A stretch of 6,642 bases of DNA, from NCBI GenBank assembly GCA_031258915.1, contig JAIRMD010000174.1, positions 1 to 6,642 on the forward strand, read 5' to 3'. This document shows positions 6,408 to 6,642 of the stretch, piece by piece. The stretch is from Prevotellaceae bacterium. GTDB lineage: Bacteria > Bacteroidota > Bacteroidia > Bacteroidales > UBA932. The first letter of the stretch is position 1. Every line of letters starts with the position of its first letter. The notes beneath the pieces are model-generated. The model did not search any database and was not told where the DNA came from. It saw nothing but the letters and a program-made list of their open reading frames with translations. A program made the position numbers and the translations under genes.

Positions 6408-6642
6408 TACCTCTACAACCGGATAGTAGTACGATATAAAGCATAGCGATACGAGCGCCGTTCCGTACTTTTTTTGCGGCGTAATGGTTTCGTAGAGGTA
6501 CTTGATGTCTTCCAGCCTGTAGCCCTCTTCAAATCCGTTTGCGTAAAGCTCGTTGAGGCTTGAGCGCAGGAGGGTTTTCAGGTCATTCGGGCTGTAGTCG
6601 CCGTAGTTTTCGCAGACCAGCCCGCCGTATTTTTCGTTGGTT
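6405..6642 (-). CDS. Unrecognised protein, C-terminal 78 residues only
   Basis: An open frame enters from the right edge and ends at the TAA at 6405-6407. The 78 visible codons give a soluble-looking, tyrosine-rich tail (NYGDYSPNDL near 12-21, GFEEGYRLEDIKYLYE near 36-51) ending in a short hydrophobic stretch and YYYPVVEV. Codon use resembles the neighbouring genes, and the stop falls exactly at the edge of the heptamer array, which supports a real gene end. I do not recognise the family. It does not look like the end of agmatinase or arginine decarboxylase, which often accompany deoxyhypusine synthase-like genes in bacteria. No function is proposed. Confidence 0.72.
   Translation of the reverse strand, partial: TNEKYGGLVCENYGDYSPNDLKTLLRSSLNELYANGFEEGYRLEDIKYLYETITPQKKYGTALVSLCFISYYYPVVEV

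Overview
This looks like a piece of a Bacteroidota (probably Bacteroidales-type) chromosome. Every supported gene is on the minus strand. The genes are moderately GC-rich, the short spacers between them are very AT-rich, and none of the visible starts is preceded by a Shine-Dalgarno sequence. The aldose epimerase also carries a Bacteroidota-style lipoprotein leader ending in S-C-G-G. The assignment rests on these traits and on remembered gene order: galactokinase, glucose/galactose permease and lipoprotein aldose epimerase sit side by side in Bacteroides.

In transcription order (high to low coordinates), the window opens with the last 78 codons of a gene I do not recognise (6405-6642). The spacer after it is made entirely of a heptanucleotide tandem repeat of eight units (6352-6407), which includes the upstream stop codon and ends three bases before the next ATG. 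Next is a deoxyhypusine synthase-family enzyme (5305-6348). It is followed 63 bp later by a galactose block: lipoprotein aldose 1-epimerase GalM (4084-5241), an SGLT-type Na+/sugar symporter (2363-4054), an FHS-family (FucP/GluP-like) MFS sugar permease (978-2291), and galactokinase GalK (1-941), which is cut by the window edge before its C-terminus.

The last four genes form a plausible operon, with spacers of 29, 71 and 36 bp. The epimerase would convert beta- to alpha-galactose in the periplasm, one or both permeases would import it, and GalK would phosphorylate it at C1. No galT or galE homologue is visible, so the later Leloir steps are encoded elsewhere. The link between the deoxyhypusine synthase-like gene and the galactose block may be chance adjacency.

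The most unusual items are the stop-laden heptamer array forming the whole leader of the deoxyhypusine synthase-like gene, that enzyme itself (bacteria have no eIF5A), and the pairing of two unrelated sugar symporters in one gene cluster. I found no RNA genes, CRISPR arrays, insertion sequences or convincing terminators. No stretch longer than 300 bases lacks a gene.
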